Of a stretch of 64,000 bases of DNA, positions 7,881-17,029 are shown in pieces. The position numbers were made by a program, and so were the translations under genes. Numbering within the stretch: the stretch's first letter is position 1; each line of letters starts with the position of its first letter. Where the stretch lies: contig FREY01000001.1 in NCBI GenBank assembly GCA_900143635.1, positions 527,324-591,323 on the forward strand, in the 5' to 3' direction. The notes beneath the pieces are model-generated. The model did no database searches, was not told the DNA's origin, and was given only the letters and a program-made list of their open reading frames with translations. Source of the DNA: Rhodobacteraceae bacterium Alg231-04 (GTDB taxonomy: Bacteria > Pseudomonadota > Alphaproteobacteria > Rhodobacterales > Rhodobacteraceae).

Positions 7881-10800
7881 CTCAGCGCGCCGACCAGATA
7901 GAAGATACAGGCAATGACCAGTGCCCCGCCCAGATAGCCGAGAAGCGCGGCCCGCATAGGCGCCATCGCAGACAGCATTGGCAAAGCCGCGGCAAACAGG
8001 GGATGCAGCGCGCCCTGCAGCGCAGGCCAGACCATCGCCAGCCCGAACCAAACCGCCTGAACAGCGGCACCGGCCAGCACCAGCCAGCGCAGCCCGCCTG
8101 CCCCCGGCCGCAGCGCCCGGCGCAGCGCGGCAAAGGGGCGTGCAACGTCCTGCTGAACCGCAATCAGGGCAGGCACCACCAGCAGCACCAGGAACATGCC
8201 AAAACCAAGCCCGTAAACGAGCGTGATCACCGTCGGTTTGAGGAACTGCGCCTGTTGCGAGCCTTCGTACAGTAGCGGTGTCAGGCCGAGAACCGTGGTC
8301 AGCGTGGTCAGCATCACCGGGCGCAGACGGTCTGCGGCACCTTCGATGATCGACGGCACCAGCCCACGCTCCTTGGCGTAGTCGTCAATGGTTGTCACCA
8401 ACACGATGGAATCATTGATGATGATCCCGGTCATGCCCAAAAGACCAACCACTGTGAACATGCTCAGTGGCACCTCCCAGACGTAATGGCCCCAGATGGT
8501 GCCCACCAGTCCAAAGGGGATCACCGCCATCACCACCAGCGGCCGTGTCCAGCTGGCAAAGACCCAGGCCAACACCAGATAGATGCCGGTCAGGCAGAGG
8601 ATCAGCCCGGTGAGGGCATCATTGATGAATTCTTCCTCCTGCTCGGACAGGCCCGACATATCCCAGTCCACCTGACGGATGCTGGCAATTTCGGGCAGGA
8701 TCTCTTCTTCCAATGCGCGCAAGATTTCTTCGGCGCGGGCAGGATCATCTTCGGAGATGTCGCCGGTGACGCTCATCACCCGAACACCATTCTCTCGGCG
8801 CACCGTGGAAAAGCCGGTGCGCTGGCTGACCGAGACAATATCGGCAAGCGGCACGTAGGACCCGTTGGGCGCCCGCATCAGCATGCTTTCGAGGAAGTCT
8901 GCTGTCAGCTCTCCTTCGGGCAATTCAACCCGGATGGTGGCCGAACGCGCCCCGTCGGGATAGGTTGCGGCCTCGATCCCGTTCAGGCGGTTGCGCAGCA
9001 CCCGGCCCAGGCTGTCGATGGTGAAATTCATCGCCTGACCCTGCGGCGTCAGATCAAGGAAGATCTCCTCCTTGTCATAGGCGAGGTTGTCCTCGATTGC
9101 CGAAACCTCACCATAGCGGGCCAATGCGGTTTTCAGATCTTCAGAGGCGGCTTTCAGGGTGTGGACATCAGCGCCATAGAACTGCACATCCAGCGCATCG
9201 CCACCAGGGCCAGAGCGCCACCCCCGGAAGGCAACCGTTTCGGCCAGCGGGTGTTCGCGCACCTCTTCCTGCAGATCCGCCACAAAGGCAAAGCTGGAAT
9301 AGGGCTGGCCATCGGGTTTGATGCGCAGATCAGCATCGATCAATTCTATCGAGATCGACCCCAACAGATCCCTGTCTTTGGTGTCAGCCCCGGCCAGGGT
9401 ACGGCCCGCGTTGCCGCCGACTTCGCCCATCACATAGTCCAGCGGTTGCCAGCCGTACTGCGCCTCCAGACGCGCGGCCAGCGCATCTGTCGCGCGCTGC
9501 ATTTCGCGCATCATGGCGAGGGTGTCTTCGCGGGTGGCCCCCTCGACCATGGCAAAGTTTCCGGTGACAGAGCCCCGTTCCGGCGCGTTGAAGAACCGCC
9601 ACTTGACGTCGCCGCTGATCAGCAGTGCCGCCTGCCCCGCCAAAAGGGCAACCGCACCCGCCAGCACAGCGTAACGCGCCCAGACGACCCAGCCCATCAA
9701 GGGGCGGAACAGGTGGTCCCGCATCCAGCGGAAGCCCTTGTTCACCGTGCGGCTTGGCCAGTCGTACCAATGTTCCTTGCTGGAATGCATCAGCGCATGG
9801 GCCAGGTGATTGGGCAGGATCAGAAAACATTCCACCAGCGAGGCCGCCAGCACCGCAATCACGGTGAAGGGAATATCGCCGATCAAAGTGCCAAAGCGGC
9901 CGCCAATGGTGGTAAGGCCAAAGAAGGCGATGATGGTGGTCAGGGTGGCGGCCAGAACCGGCATCGCCATACGACGCGCGGCGTTCTCGGCGGCCATCAT
10001 CGGCGGCTCACCCAATCGGCGAGCGCGGAAATCAGCGTGTTCGCCGACCACGATGGCATCATCCACCACGATGCCCAGCGTGATGATCAGACCAAAGAGG
10101 CTGATCATATTGATGGTGATTCCACCCAGCCACATCAGGGCAATCGCCGCCAGCATCGCGGCAGGAATGCCCGCCGCAACCCAGAAGGCAATGCGCGCAT
10201 TGAGGAACAGGAACAAGAGGCACAACACCAGCCCAAGACCCATCAGCCCATTGTCGACCAGCAGATTCAAACGGCCGGTGATGGCTTCGGAGCGGGTGCG
10301 GATCAGCTCCATCGTGACACCCTGCGGCAGGCTGGCCTGCATATCTATTGCCACCTGCTGGACCGAGTCCTGAATATCGATGGCATCGCCTTGGTTGGAA
10401 CGGTCAACACGGATGGAAACCGCCTGATTATCCTCCACATAATAGGCACGCGCGCGATCCGTGCCTTCGACGCTGATCGAGGCAACATCGCCAATCGTCA
10501 GCGAAGATCCATCTGCGTTGGAGCGCAGCACCAGGTTTTCCAGCTCGTCGGGGCTGCGTTTCTCTCGCCCGGTTCGCACCCGGGCGTTGGCACCGCTGAC
10601 GTCGCCGGCCGGGTTGGCGACAACCTCGGCTTCGATGACGGCGGCAATCTCGGCCATGGTGACATCATGGGCGATCAGGCTGGCGGTGGGCACTTCGACC
10701 ATGGTCTGTGGTGCCGCAACACCGCGGATCGAGGTGCGGGTCACGCCGGCCTCGAACAGGCGCACCACCAGTTCATCGGCAAACAGCCCCAGCTGGCTGG

Positions 10801-11266
10801 CATCGACCGGGCCAGTAATGACCACATCAGTAACCCGGTCGCGCCAGGCGCCGCGCCGCACCTTGGGGTCTTCGGCATCATCCGGCAGGGTGGTGATCGC
10901 ATCGACCGCAGCTTGCACGTCATCGGCCGCCCGCGACATGTCCCATCCGGGTTCGAAATCAAGCGAGATGGTCGCGCGGCCTTCGCGCGATGTGGCTTTT
11001 GAGGATTCCACCCCGTCGATCGCCAGCATAGACGGTTCAACCAGCTGCACGATTGCGCTGTCGACATCCTCGGGGCCCGCCCCTTCCCAATCGATGCTGA
11101 CTGAAACGTTTTCGACAATCACATCCGGGAAAAACTGCGCCCGCATGTTTGGCACGGCAGCAAGGCCAAGGACCACCAGCACCACCAGCAGCAGGTTTGC
11201 CGCAGTCCGGTGACGGGTGAAATAGCTCAGGATACCGCCAGCGGCACCGGGGAGATCACGGACCAT
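7850..11266 (-). CDS. RND efflux transporter permease subunit (AcrB/MexB-like)
   Basis: A 1138-residue inner-membrane RND pump of the HAE/AcrB superfamily. The N-terminal membrane helix (ANLLLVVLVVLGLAAVPNM) is followed by QFFPDV and the first porter loop. The proton-relay helix has LGIVVDDAIVVGEHAD with the paired aspartates. A second internal repeat shows GMTGIIINDSIVLV. It is slightly longer than AcrB (about 1050) because of a C-terminal extension of extra helices ending YLVGALSYALRSRQRA. The adaptor gene ends 6 bp upstream, so the two form an operon. No outer-membrane TolC-like gene is adjacent, so the channel must be shared. Substrate unknown. Confidence 0.93.
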   Translation of the reverse strand: MVRDLPGAAGGILSYFTRHRTAANLLLVVLVVLGLAAVPNMRAQFFPDVIVENVSVSIDWEGAGPEDVDSAIVQLVEPSMLAIDGVESSKATSREGRATISLDFEPGWDMSRAADDVQAAVDAITTLPDDAEDPKVRRGAWRDRVTDVVITGPVDASQLGLFADELVVRLFEAGVTRTSIRGVAAPQTMVEVPTASLIAHDVTMAEIAAVIEAEVVANPAGDVSGANARVRTGREKRSPDELENLVLRSNADGSSLTIGDVASISVEGTDRARAYYVEDNQAVSIRVDRSNQGDAIDIQDSVQQVAIDMQASLPQGVTMELIRTRSEAITGRLNLLVDNGLMGLGLVLCLLFLFLNARIAFWVAAGIPAAMLAAIALMWLGGITINMISLFGLIITLGIVVDDAIVVGEHADFRARRLGEPPMMAAENAARRMAMPVLAATLTTIIAFFGLTTIGGRFGTLIGDIPFTVIAVLAASLVECFLILPNHLAHALMHSSKEHWYDWPSRTVNKGFRWMRDHLFRPLMGWVVWARYAVLAGAVALLAGQAALLISGDVKWRFFNAPERGSVTGNFAMVEGATREDTLAMMREMQRATDALAARLEAQYGWQPLDYVMGEVGGNAGRTLAGADTKDRDLLGSISIELIDADLRIKPDGQPYSSFAFVADLQEEVREHPLAETVAFRGWRSGPGGDALDVQFYGADVHTLKAASEDLKTALARYGEVSAIEDNLAYDKEEIFLDLTPQGQAMNFTIDSLGRVLRNRLNGIEAATYPDGARSATIRVELPEGELTADFLESMLMRAPNGSYVPLADIVSVSQRTGFSTVRRENGVRVMSVTGDISEDDPARAEEILRALEEEILPEIASIRQVDWDMSGLSEQEEEFINDALTGLILCLTGIYLVLAWVFASWTRPLVVMAVIPFGLVGTIWGHYVWEVPLSMFTVVGLLGMTGIIINDSIVLVTTIDDYAKERGLVPSIIEGAADRLRPVMLTTLTTVLGLTPLLYEGSQQAQFLKPTVITLVYGLGFGMFLVLLVVPALIAVQQDVARPFAALRRALRPGAGGLRWLVLAGAAVQAVWFGLAMVWPALQGALHPLFAAALPMLSAMAPMRAALLGYLGGALVIACIFYLVGALSYALRSRQRA

Positions 11267-11272
11267 GGCGCG

Positions 11273-12739
11273 TTACCCTCCCATCCGGGATTCAAGCCGT
11301 TCCAGCGCATCGGCCGGGATTTTACCCTCGGCCAGCTGCGACAGAAGACGTTGTTTGACCGGGTCCGGCATCCGTTTGTTGGCTTCGACAAAGGCCACCA
11401 GTTTGTCGCGGCGTTCATCACTCAGTTCAACCAAGGCAGGCTCTGGCGGGGCCTGCACCACGCCGCTGGCATCCGTGCGCAAGGGCCGCACACGAATACC
11501 GCCGCCCAACAGCGGGGTACGGCTGACCACCACTTCACGGCCCCGCAAGCCACGAGCGCGGATCAACACTTCGTCACCCTGACGGCGGACCAGCTCAACA
11601 TCCAGGGATTCCAGACGATCACCCTCGCCCAGAACCAGGACCGTCCCCTTGGCATCCAGCGCCGAGGCCGGCACCCGCGCAACGCGGTCCACCGGCGGCT
11701 CCTGCACCCGAACGGTCAGGAAATCATCAGGCTTGAAACCCGGCGCAGGATCAAGCTGCGCATAGATCAGACGCCCGGTCTGGCCTTCGCCAGCCGCGCC
11801 ACTGTCGCGGCTGATGACGCCAGTGGCGGTCAGGGCGGCCCCGGCGGAATCGAGCGAGAACCTGGCCGGCAGTTTGCGCAAATTGCCCGCCTCATCCAGC
11901 AGCCGTGCATATTGCGCAGTGGACACCCGAAACGAGACTTCCAGCTGCGCCGGATCAACAAGTTCAGCAAGCCGTTCATTGGCCGAAACCCGGCGACCCT
12001 CGACCAGTGACACCATTTGCAGCGTGCCGGCAAATGGGGCCCTTACCTCGGTATCCTCCAGATCGCGACGGGCCACACCCACTTCGATTTCAGCCCGTGC
12101 AAGTTTGGCGGCGGCCTGATCCACCCGCGCCTCGGCTTGTGATTGCGCCTGCTGGCGCGAGATCACCGTCTGACGAGCCTGCGCCGCTGCCAGCTCGGCT
12201 GTTTCAACTGTGGCGGCGGTGCCCACGCCGCGCTCCTTCAGCTCCAGCTGGCGCTGCAGGGCCCGCAAACGGAGGGCAGCCTGATCTTCGGCAGATTGCA
12301 ATTCATCCGCCGCAAGGCCCAGCGCCCGGCCCGCCTCGCTGGCATCAGCGCGGGCGTCCAGCCGGTCGGCCTCAGCCCGTTTCAAAGCCGCATCCGCATC
12401 TGCGGGGTCCAGTCGCACCAGCAATTCGCCGGGCTCAACCGTGCCGCCTTCGACGAAATCCTCGGCCAGAAAGGCCACCTGCCCCGCAACCGGCATCCTA
12501 AGTTCCAGCTTGCGGCGGCTTTGCGCGCGGCCAAAGGCAATCAGCTCCGGTGTTTCACTGCCCATTTCGGCGGTGACCAGGCTGACGGCAAAGACCCGTT
12601 CACGCGCCGGCGGCGCCTTGCGCCCGCCCGCCATACGATCCTGCACCGCACCAAAAACCAGAGTTCCGGCATAAAACAACAAACCAGCGGTTACAGCGGC
12701 CAGAAATACCCCGGCCAAACTCTGACGCAGAAAGCGCAT
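11273..12739 (-). CDS. RND efflux periplasmic adaptor (membrane fusion protein)
   Basis: A 488-residue adaptor with an N-terminal anchor helix (about 10-30), a lipoyl half-motif (PVAGQVAFLAEDFVEGGTVE), a long Ala/Glu-rich hairpin coiled coil (about 110-225), the second lipoyl half (RAPFAGTLQMVSLVEG) and a beta-barrel domain. It is longer than typical adaptors (about 370-400): the last 50 residues form a predicted charged helical tail (ERRDKLVAFVEANKRMPDPV and on). It should bridge the RND pump encoded 6 bp downstream to a TolC-type channel. Transcription starts upstream of 12739, with 103 bp separating it from moaB on the same strand. Confidence 0.9.
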   Translation of the reverse strand: MRFLRQSLAGVFLAAVTAGLLFYAGTLVFGAVQDRMAGGRKAPPARERVFAVSLVTAEMGSETPELIAFGRAQSRRKLELRMPVAGQVAFLAEDFVEGGTVEPGELLVRLDPADADAALKRAEADRLDARADASEAGRALGLAADELQSAEDQAALRLRALQRQLELKERGVGTAATVETAELAAAQARQTVISRQQAQSQAEARVDQAAAKLARAEIEVGVARRDLEDTEVRAPFAGTLQMVSLVEGRRVSANERLAELVDPAQLEVSFRVSTAQYARLLDEAGNLRKLPARFSLDSAGAALTATGVISRDSGAAGEGQTGRLIYAQLDPAPGFKPDDFLTVRVQEPPVDRVARVPASALDAKGTVLVLGEGDRLESLDVELVRRQGDEVLIRARGLRGREVVVSRTPLLGGGIRVRPLRTDASGVVQAPPEPALVELSDERRDKLVAFVEANKRMPDPVKQRLLSQLAEGKIPADALERLESRMGG

Positions 12740-12842
12740 ATCTTCTCCCTTGGTGGGGTTTTCCCTACCTTTTTGCCACGCCTAAACCCCGCGCGGACAT
12801 GTTCTGCCGCCGGGAGGCTTACGGTCTTAACGCAGCTCCGGA

Positions 12843-13385
12843 TCATTTCCGTCGCAAATGTTCGTCCAATCTGGGCATTATTTCCACAAAATTGCAGGGA
12901 CGGTGCCGGTAATCCAGCTGCGGCGACAGGATTTCATCCCATGCATCCTTGCAGGCACCGGGGCTGCCGGGCAGCGCAAACAGGTAGGTGCCGCCAGCAA
13001 CACCGCCAGTGGCGCGCGACTGCACGGCGCTGGTGCCGATCTTTTTCATCGATACGATGGTGAAAACGGTGCCAAAGGCCTCGATCTCTTTTTCATAGAC
13101 GTCACGGTGCGCCTCGACCGTCACGTCGCGGCCTGTCAGCCCGGTGCCGCCCGTTGAAATGATGACGTCGATCTCAGGGGTGGCCACCCATGTGCGCAGC
13201 TGGGCCGCGATCTCAGCGCGTTCGTCCTTGATGATGGTGCGGTCAGCCAAGATATGACCTGCCGCCTCGATCCGGGCCACAAGCGTGTCGCCGGACCGGT
13301 CTTCGGCCAGCGACCGGCTGTCAGATACGGTCAGCACCGCAATGCGGACCGGGATGAAGTCTTTGTCTTCGTCGATACGTGACAT
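12843..13385 (-). CDS. moaB: Molybdenum cofactor biosynthesis protein B
   Basis: A 180-residue MoaB/MogA-type protein acting in molybdopterin adenylylation. Hallmarks are IAVLTVSDSRSLAEDRSGD at the start, ISTGGTGLTGRDVT in the middle and FALPGSPGACKDAWDEIL, followed by QLDYRHRPCNF. MoaB is the usual bacterial alternative to Mog, and the 180-residue length is normal. It starts 6 bp after the LysE-type gene and appears to be the last gene of the operon that begins with the uracil-DNA glycosylase. moaD and moaE lie in the same window at 29 kb. Confidence 0.93.
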   Translation of the reverse strand: MSRIDEDKDFIPVRIAVLTVSDSRSLAEDRSGDTLVARIEAAGHILADRTIIKDERAEIAAQLRTWVATPEIDVIISTGGTGLTGRDVTVEAHRDVYEKEIEAFGTVFTIVSMKKIGTSAVQSRATGGVAGGTYLFALPGSPGACKDAWDEILSPQLDYRHRPCNFVEIMPRLDEHLRRK

Positions 13386-13391
13386 AGGTCT

Positions 13392-14012
13392 CTAAGTTCT
13401 TTCCAAAATGGCCAGCCTCAGCGCGAGACCGGCAAATATCGTGCCCGATATCCGGCCCAGCCAGCGCCCGGCGGCCGGGTTGTGGATCAACATCTGACCG
13501 GCGCGACCCGCAAACAGCCCAACGGCACCGTTGGCCAGAAACCCGCCAAAACTCAGCACAAATCCAAAGATCAGGAACTGCGCCAACACCGGAGCCGCGG
13601 GGTTCACGAACTGTGGCAGAAAGGCCAGCACAAACAGGATGAACTTGGGATTGGTCAGATTGACGGCAAACCCCGCCCGAAATGCGCGACCTGCCGGGAT
13701 CTGCGGCGCATCCGCGGCTATGGCGCCATTGCGAAACGCCCCCCAAGCCAGGAACAGCAAATAGCCCACCCCGACCCAGCGAATGACATCAAAGACCCAG
13801 GGCATTGCCGCCACTGCTGCGCCCAGCCCCAGTCCCGCCAGTTTGACATGCACCATGCCACCGGCAAACACGCCGGCACTTGCCGCCACCGCAGAGCGGT
13901 GCCCGGATCGCAACCCCTGTCCAAGACAGAACATCATATCCGCGCCCGGCGTCAGGTTCAGAGCTAAGGCTGCGGGAATAAACGCAAGCAGAACGATAGG
14001 ATCAACACTCAT
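13392..14012 (-). CDS. LysE/RhtB family amino-acid exporter
   Basis: A 206-residue membrane exporter. The start was set at ATG 14012 (MSVDPIVLLAFIPAALALNL), the normal family N-terminus, instead of the first ATG further upstream that would add an unconserved Arg/Pro-rich leader. The LysE signature TPGADMMFCLGQGLRSGHR follows at about 21-39, then about six hydrophobic segments including FLANGAVGLFAGRAG and the ending WLGRISGTIFAGLALRLA. The first codons overlap the end of the phosphoesterase gene by 11 bp, indicating translational coupling. The exported amino acid is not predictable. Confidence 0.88.
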   Translation of the reverse strand: MSVDPIVLLAFIPAALALNLTPGADMMFCLGQGLRSGHRSAVAASAGVFAGGMVHVKLAGLGLGAAVAAMPWVFDVIRWVGVGYLLFLAWGAFRNGAIAADAPQIPAGRAFRAGFAVNLTNPKFILFVLAFLPQFVNPAAPVLAQFLIFGFVLSFGGFLANGAVGLFAGRAGQMLIHNPAAGRWLGRISGTIFAGLALRLAILERT

Positions 14013-14604
14013 CAATCTCAAACCAGTTGGGTTTGGGGCCCAGATTTGCCACCCGCGTGGTGCCGATCCTGCCCCTTGCGCCCCAGCTGTCGTGGATATG
14101 GCCGCAAAAGGCAAGCTGCGGCTGCAGACGTTCGATGGCGGCACGGATGGCCGTGGACCCGACAGACAGCCCGGCCGAGGTCACATCACCCAGTCCCTTG
14201 GGCGGCGAATGGGTCACCAGAACATCTGCGCGCAGGTTTCCATCCAGCAACGCGGTCGCCTCAGCCTCGCTCAAATCCCAGGACCAGCTGCCGAAAGGGG
14301 TGATCGGCACGCCGCCGCCCAGCCCCACAATGTCCAGCCCGCCGATCTCGCAGCTGTTGCCATGCAGGACGGTCATGCTCGGCAGGGCGGCGCTGCGCAG
14401 TTCCTCGGCGCTTTCGGCATTGCCCGGCACCACAACCATCGGTGCTGTGATCTTTTCGAGCATTTCCATTGCCTGCCCCAGACCTTCGCGGCCATTGCAG
14501 AAATCACCGGCGCCGATCACCAGATCAGCGCCTGCGCTTGCCTCTACCAGCGCTGCGGCCCGCGAACGGGCCAGATGCAGATCGGAAAAGGCCAGAATCT
14601 TCAT
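14002..14604 (-). CDS. Calcineurin-like metallophosphoesterase
   Basis: A 200-residue metallophosphoesterase. All family motifs are present in order: SDLHLA (D8, H10), GAGDFCN, VPGNAES with N in place of the common GNHD, VLVTHSPPKGLGD and CGHIHDSWG. The short form without extra domains matches small cytosolic phosphodiesterases of the YfcE/Mre11-like group. Substrate is unknown. It lies 10 bp downstream of the uracil-DNA glycosylase gene, so a DNA or nucleotide-related role is a possible reading of context only. Confidence 0.88.
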   Translation of the reverse strand: MKILAFSDLHLARSRAAALVEASAGADLVIGAGDFCNGREGLGQAMEMLEKITAPMVVVPGNAESAEELRSAALPSMTVLHGNSCEIGGLDIVGLGGGVPITPFGSWSWDLSEAEATALLDGNLRADVLVTHSPPKGLGDVTSAGLSVGSTAIRAAIERLQPQLAFCGHIHDSWGARGRIGTTRVANLGPKPNWFEIDEC

Positions 14605-14614
14605 GTCGGTATCC

Positions 14615-15385
14615 TCAGTTGAGGGGGGAGAGCTTTGCTTTCAACTCCAGCAAGTCGGCCCAGGCCTGCCGTTTCTGCTGCGGCTGGCGCAGCAGATCAT
14701 CCGGGTGCAGCATCGGCATCACAGGTTTGCCCCAGGCCTGTTCCCATTTGCCGCGCAACCGGGTGATACCCCGGCGGCCCAGGACAGCCTCGCAGCTGGC
14801 ATTACCCATCAGCACCAACACATCCGGCTTAGCCAGCTCCACATGGCGCTGCAGAAAGGGGCGCATCATGGCGATTTCGGCTGTCAGCGGGCCACTGTTT
14901 TGCGGCGGCCGCCAGGGCAGCACATTGGTCAGATAGACGTCCGGCCCGCGCGACAGCCCGATTGCCGCCAGCATCTTGTCCAGCAGCACACCCGTCCGAC
15001 CAACAAAGGGTCGGCCCTCGCGGTCTTCGTCGCGGCCGGGTGCGTCACCGATGATCATCACCCGTGCGCCCGCCTGACCATCCGAAAACACCAGATTGCG
15101 CGCGCCTTTTTTCAGTTCGCAATATTCAAAGGCGCCCAGTGCCTCACGCAGGGACGGCAAGCCGGTAGCGGCACGCGCCATCTGCTGGGCAACTTGAACC
15201 GGGTCCACATCCGCAGGTTTCACCACCACCGGCGGTGCGGCTTTTTGGGCCTCTTTGGCTTTGGGCGCACGATCGGCTAGCGCATAGCGGTCCACTGGCG
15301 CATCACAGATGGCTTCAGTGGCGCCAAGCTCCACCTGCCAGTCCAACAGCGCCTTGGCGCTCCAATAATCCAAACCCGATTCCAT
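14615..15385 (-). CDS. Uracil-DNA glycosylase superfamily protein, family-4-like without full Fe-S ligands
   Basis: A 256-residue protein of the uracil-DNA glycosylase fold, closest to family 4. Motifs: MIIGDAPGRDEDREGRPFVG (motif A, Asp in place of the usual Glu of GEAPG), NVLPWRPPQN and LHPDDLLRQP. In typical family 4 enzymes a cysteine precedes RPP and another follows in 'Ei..C.pyL'; here they are Trp and Met. Only one N-terminal Cys (YCELKKGA) is visible, so a normal 4Fe-4S cluster is unlikely. An 80-residue low-complexity Ala/Pro/Lys linker separates the start from this core. First gene of the operon with the phosphoesterase, LysE and moaB genes. Confidence 0.85.
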   Translation of the reverse strand: MESGLDYWSAKALLDWQVELGATEAICDAPVDRYALADRAPKAKEAQKAAPPVVVKPADVDPVQVAQQMARAATGLPSLREALGAFEYCELKKGARNLVFSDGQAGARVMIIGDAPGRDEDREGRPFVGRTGVLLDKMLAAIGLSRGPDVYLTNVLPWRPPQNSGPLTAEIAMMRPFLQRHVELAKPDVLVLMGNASCEAVLGRRGITRLRGKWEQAWGKPVMPMLHPDDLLRQPQQKRQAWADLLELKAKLSPLN

Positions 15386-15428
15386 GCACCCAATCTATGC
15401 CCCTGAAACAACAGACGCAAACGCTGCT

Positions 15429-15479
15429 CTGCACCCTGTCGCGGCGGGGCGGGCGGGTGGGCGCCAGGACAGGGTGCAG
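15429..15479. repeat. 12-bp inverted repeat enclosing a G-quadruplex motif
   Basis: CTGCACCCTGTC (15429-15440) is exactly the reverse complement of GACAGGGTGCAG (15468-15479). The 27-base loop contains GGGGCGGGCGGGTGGG (15446-15461), four G-runs of at least three separated by single bases, the most stable class of predicted G-quadruplex. It sits between the divergent glycosylase and pyrB starts, 61 bp before the pyrB ATG, with the G-rich strand being the pyrB sense strand. A regulatory role is inference. Confidence 0.75.
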
Positions 15480-15539
15480 CCACCTTGCCCGCCTCGCGCT
15501 GCCTGCCTATAAGAGCGCGACCTATTGCGGAGCACGCCG

Positions 15540-16490
15540 ATGTCCTTTCCCCACCGCCACCTCCTCGGTATCGAACAGCTGAAACCGCATGAGATCACCG
15601 AACTGCTGGATCTCGCCGAAACCTATGTGGATCAGAACCGCCGCGCCGAGAAACATTCCGATGCGCTGGCGGGCCTCACCCAGATCAACATGTTCTTTGA
15701 GAACTCCACCCGTACCCAGGCCTCATTCGAGATTGCCGGCAAACGGCTGGGTGCGGATGTGATGAACATGGCGATGCAGGCCTCTTCGATCAAAAAGGGT
15801 GAAACCCTAATCGACACAGCAATGACGCTAAATGCGATGCACCCGGATCTGCTGGTGGTGCGCCACCCCCATTCCGGTGCTGTTGACCTGCTGAGCCAGA
15901 AGGTGAACTGCGCGGTGCTGAACGCCGGCGACGGCAAACACGAACACCCCACCCAGGCCCTGCTGGACGCGCTGACCATACGCCGTGCCAAGGGCCGGCT
16001 GCACCGTCTGAACATCGCCATCTGCGGCGACATCACCCACAGCCGTGTGGCGCGCTCCAACCTGATCCTGCTGGGCAAGATGGAAAACCGCATCCGTCTG
16101 GTCGCCCCGCCCACATTGGTGCCCAGCCAGTTCGCCGAGTTTGGCGCCGAGGTCTATGACGACATGCGCGAAGGGCTGAAGGACGTGGACGTGGTGATGA
16201 TGCTGCGCTTGCAAAAAGAACGAATGGACGGCGGCTTCATCCCGTCCGAGCGTGAATATTTTCACCGCTACGGGCTGGACGCGGACAAACTGTCTTATGC
16301 CAAGTCGGATGCCATCGTCATGCACCCCGGTCCGATGAACCGCGGGGTCGAAATTGACGGCACCATCGCCGATGACATCAACCGCTCGGTCATTCAGGAA
16401 CAGGTGGAAATGGGCGTCGCCGTGCGCATGGCGGCGATGGACCTTTTGGCCCGTAACCTGCGCAGCGCGCGACAGCCGGCAGCGGAATAA
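15540..16490 (+). CDS. pyrB: Aspartate carbamoyltransferase catalytic subunit
   Basis: A 316-residue ATCase that condenses carbamoyl phosphate with aspartate in UMP synthesis. Carbamoyl-phosphate site: [20 protein letters not shown]. Further hallmarks: [35 protein letters not shown] and [14 protein letters not shown]. Start chosen at ATG 15540 ([15 protein letters not shown]), since the in-frame ATG at 15525 adds only five unconserved residues and has a poorer context. No pyrI regulatory gene is nearby; the degenerate dihydroorotase gene three positions downstream is the likely partner. Confidence 0.96.
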   Translation: MSFPHRHLLGIEQLKPHEITELLDLAETYVDQNRRAEKHSDALAGLTQINMFFENSTRTQASFEIAGKRLGADVMNMAMQASSIKKGETLIDTAMTLNAMHPDLLVVRHPHSGAVDLLSQKVNCAVLNAGDGKHEHPTQALLDALTIRRAKGRLHRLNIAICGDITHSRVARSNLILLGKMENRIRLVAPPTLVPSQFAEFGAEVYDDMREGLKDVDVVMMLRLQKERMDGGFIPSEREYFHRYGLDADKLSYAKSDAIVMHPGPMNRGVEIDGTIADDINRSVIQEQVEMGVAVRMAAMDLLARNLRSARQPAAE

Positions 16491-16494
16491 GACA

Positions 16495-17028
16495 ATGACC
16501 GGGGTGATTCATATCCCAGAGGGCGAACGCGGCCATATCCGCGTCTTCAACCTCGACATGCGCCCCGAACAGGTGCGTTTCCTGCGAGAACCCGGTGCAC
16601 TGGCGCAAATCCTTGGCATCGACGACATCGATCTGGACCATGTGGAAATCTTCCCTCTGCGCGATCTCGAAGAGCTGGGCCTGTCCGGATATCTGACCGA
16701 AGGCTGCGGCATCCCGGCCGGTGACGTGGAGGCCTGCGCAGTCGCCCTCAGCACGCTGGATGGCCATATCATGCTGCTGCGCTCGCGCGCCTTTCGCGGA
16801 GAAGACACAAGGCTGACCCCAGCCGAGCAGATCCGTCTGGCCGCCACCTTCGAAGAGCCCGATGCCAAATGGAGCGCCCAGAAGGTCACCGCCGAAAGCG
16901 CCCTTCCCTCCCGCCCCAACCGCCTGTCGCCACGCGCTGCGCGCCGCAAGTCGAGCCGCCTTGGCGGCACCATCACGATTGTGGTTCTGGCGCTGATCTT
17001 TCTTGGCCTTTACCGTCTGGTGACCTGA
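16495..17028 (+). CDS. Conserved hypothetical tail-anchored protein in the pyr operon
   Basis: A 177-residue protein starting 4 bp after pyrB (MTGVIHIPEGERGHIRVFNL). About 135 residues are soluble, with an N-terminal part (RVFNLDMRPEQVRFLREP, then ALAQILGIDDIDLDHVEIFP) and ELGLSGYLTEGCGIPAGD. A basic linker (residues 140-157, rich in Arg/Ser) leads to one C-terminal transmembrane helix (ITIVVLALIFLGLYRLV). So it should be a cytoplasmic domain anchored by its tail. I do not recognise a named family. Its position between pyrB and pyrC' suggests some tie to pyrimidine synthesis or merely shared transcription. Confidence 0.8.
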   Translation: MTGVIHIPEGERGHIRVFNLDMRPEQVRFLREPGALAQILGIDDIDLDHVEIFPLRDLEELGLSGYLTEGCGIPAGDVEACAVALSTLDGHIMLLRSRAFRGEDTRLTPAEQIRLAATFEEPDAKWSAQKVTAESALPSRPNRLSPRAARRKSSRLGGTITIVVLALIFLGLYRLVT

Positions 17029-17029
17029 C

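Noticed and set aside
8486-11002. Very long open reading frame antisense to the RND pump gene (838 codons)
   Set aside because: It lies wholly inside a clear AcrB-like gene, is rich in His/Gln/Arg as antisense frames of GC-rich DNA are, and has no domain or ribosome site.
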